Assembly: GCA_947177005.1 (NCBI GenBank) | Contig: CAMWSZ010000027.1 | Location: 1 to 15,065, forward strand | Length of the DNA stretch: 15,065 bases | From: an uncultured Clostridia bacterium | GTDB lineage: Bacteria > Bacillota > Clostridia > Oscillospirales > Oscillospiraceae | Reading direction: 5' to 3' | Part shown: one piece after another, positions 13,871 to 15,065 of the stretch | How positions within the stretch are numbered: the stretch's first letter is position 1 | How the letters are laid out: the number at the start of each line of letters is the position of its first letter | Notes under the pieces: generated by a model | The model's input: only the letters and a program-made list of their open reading frames with translations | Database searches by the model: none | Told to the model about the DNA's origin: nothing | Program-made: the position numbers and the translations under genes

Positions 13871-14719
13871 ATGACTTCCGAAGAAAAAAAGTCCCTGGAA
13901 CTGACTGCTGTCGGTGTGCGCGAGGGCATTCTCACCAGCACCCACGGCGCAAAAGCCGGACATCCCGGCGGCAGCCTCTCCGCTGCTGACCTCTTTACCT
14001 ATCTCTATTTTAAGGAAATGCGGATTGATCCCAAAAATCCCCGTTGGGAAAACCGCGACCGGTTTGTTCTGTCCAAGGGCCACACCGCTCCCGGCCTCTA
14101 TGCCGCCCTGGCCCTGCGCGGCTATTTCCCCGTGGACACCCTTCCTACACTGCGCCATATCGATTCCTTCCTTCAGGGTCATCCCAATATGAATACCGTC
14201 CCCGGCGTGGATATGTCTACCGGCTCTCTGGGACAGGGCCTCTCCGCCGCCGCCGGTATGGCCAAAGGCGCTAAATTCCTGGATTTGGACGTCAATGTCT
14301 ATTCCCTGCTGGGTGACGGCGAGCTGGCCGAGGGTCAGATCTGGGAGGCTGCGATGTTTGCCGCCCACTATAAGCTGGATAACCTGTGCATCATCGCGGA
14401 TATCAACGGACTTCAGATCGACGGCCGTACCTGCGACGTCATGAACACCGAGCCCGTCGATGCCAAGTTCGCCGCTTTCGGCTGCGACGTGGTGAAAATC
14501 GACGGCCATGACTTCGACGCTATCGAATCCGCTTTCGCCAAGTTCCACGCAAATAAGGGCACCGGCAAGCCTACCGCCATCCTTATGAAAACCACTAAGG
14601 GTAAAGGTATCTCCTATATGGAGGATAACGCGGGCTGGCACGGCAAAGCGCCCAACGATGAAGAGTACGCCAAGGGTATGGAGGAACTCTCCGCCGCCCG
14701 TAAGGCGCTGGAGGTGTAA
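13871..14719 (+). CDS. Transketolase, N-terminal subunit (split type)
   Basis: The 282-residue protein is the thiamine-diphosphate-binding half of a split transketolase. It carries GHPGGS (30-35), SKGHTAPGLYAAL (68-80), the loop SLGQGLS (119-125) and the diphosphate/metal motif GDGELAEGQ (148-156) running to Asn179. Split transketolases of this kind are common in Clostridia, where a single-chain enzyme would be about 620-660 residues. With its partner it moves two-carbon units from D-xylulose-5-phosphate, the end product of the ascorbate route, into the pentose phosphate pool. Ribosome site AAAGGAGGA is 5-6 bases before ATG; ulaF ends 13 bases upstream and the next subunit begins two bases after the stop. 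Confidence 0.94.
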   Translation: MTSEEKKSLELTAVGVREGILTSTHGAKAGHPGGSLSAADLFTYLYFKEMRIDPKNPRWENRDRFVLSKGHTAPGLYAALALRGYFPVDTLPTLRHIDSFLQGHPNMNTVPGVDMSTGSLGQGLSAAAGMAKGAKFLDLDVNVYSLLGDGELAEGQIWEAAMFAAHYKLDNLCIIADINGLQIDGRTCDVMNTEPVDAKFAAFGCDVVKIDGHDFDAIESAFAKFHANKGTGKPTAILMKTTKGKGISYMEDNAGWHGKAPNDEEYAKGMEELSAARKALEV

Positions 14720-14721
14720 AT

Positions 14722-15065
14722 ATGGCAGATGTGAAAAAAGTCGCTACCCGTGACAGCTACGGTAATGCCCTCAAAGAACTGGGGGCTGTGGCTGAGAATC
14801 TCGTGGTTCTGGACGCCGACCTCGCGGGAGCCACCAAAACCGGCATTTTCCAAAAAGCCTTCCCCGACCGTCACTTTGACTGCGGTATTGCCGAGGCTAA
14901 CATGATTAACGTGGCCGCCGGTCTTTCCACTATGGGCCTCGTTCCCTTTGCCGCTACCTTCGCCATGTTTGCCGCAGGCCGCGCCTATGAACAGGTCCGC
15001 AACACCATCGGCTATCCCCATCTGAACGTCAAAATCGGCGCTACCCACGGCGGTATCTCCGTGGG
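14722..15065 (+). CDS. Transketolase, C-terminal subunit (split type), cut by window end
   Basis: The first 114 residues are visible. They show the pyrimidine-binding domain of transketolase: SYGNALKELG, VVLDADLAGATKT (28-40) and FDCGIAEANMINVAAGLS (52-69). Glu58 in the GIAEAN motif corresponds to the glutamate that activates thiamine diphosphate. The chain continues past the window; full length would be about 310 residues. Ribosome site GGAGGTG (14710-14716) overlaps the end of the N-terminal subunit, so the two halves are translationally linked. Further genes of the operon, including a possible ulaD, would follow downstream. Confidence 0.92.
   Translation, partial: MADVKKVATRDSYGNALKELGAVAENLVVLDADLAGATKTGIFQKAFPDRHFDCGIAEANMINVAAGLSTMGLVPFAATFAMFAAGRAYEQVRNTIGYPHLNVKIGATHGGISV

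Overview
The window reads as a chromosomal stretch from a moderately GC-rich anaerobic Firmicute of the Clostridia. An Oscillospiraceae-type gut bacterium is my best guess; this is inference from an oxygen-sensitive [FeFe]-hydrogenase, strong AGGAGG ribosome binding sites, sigma-A promoters with 17-bp spacers and PTS sugar uptake. No RNA genes, CRISPR arrays, insertion sequences or integrases were seen.

Region 1 (1-510): the 3' end of a protein that starts before the window, tentatively the C-terminal beta domain of a serine hydrolase, closed by a terminator hairpin.

Region 2 (541-5923, + strand): a promoter and a tight four-gene operon. hydC, hydB and hydA encode a trimeric HydABC [FeFe]-hydrogenase of the electron-bifurcating type (NADH plus reduced ferredoxin to H2, or the reverse). 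The fourth gene encodes a glycerol-dehydrogenase-like protein that keeps the NAD-binding site but has lost two of three metal ligands and a conserved substrate-site Asp. Two long hairpins separate it from the convergent regulator gene.

Region 3 (5940-14719 and on to the window end): an L-ascorbate (vitamin C) utilisation locus. On the minus strand, ulaG (L-ascorbate-6-phosphate lactonase) is followed by the three PTS proteins IIA, IIC and IIB and then a DeoR-family regulator. On the plus strand, diverging from ulaG across an AT-rich control region, are ulaE (L-xylulose-5-phosphate 3-epimerase), a cytosolic beta-propeller-like protein of unknown function, ulaF (L-ribulose-5-phosphate 4-epimerase) and a split transketolase whose second subunit runs off the window end. 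Ascorbate would be imported and phosphorylated by the PTS, opened by UlaG, converted to D-xylulose-5-phosphate by the epimerases and passed to the pentose phosphate pool by transketolase.

The step between UlaG and UlaE, the 3-keto-L-gulonate-6-phosphate decarboxylase UlaD, is not in the window. The unknown propeller gene sits between ulaE and ulaF. The divergent region carries two promoters, each with a TTGCAA -35 and a 17-bp spacer, together with several inverted repeats that are candidate operators for the DeoR-family regulator.
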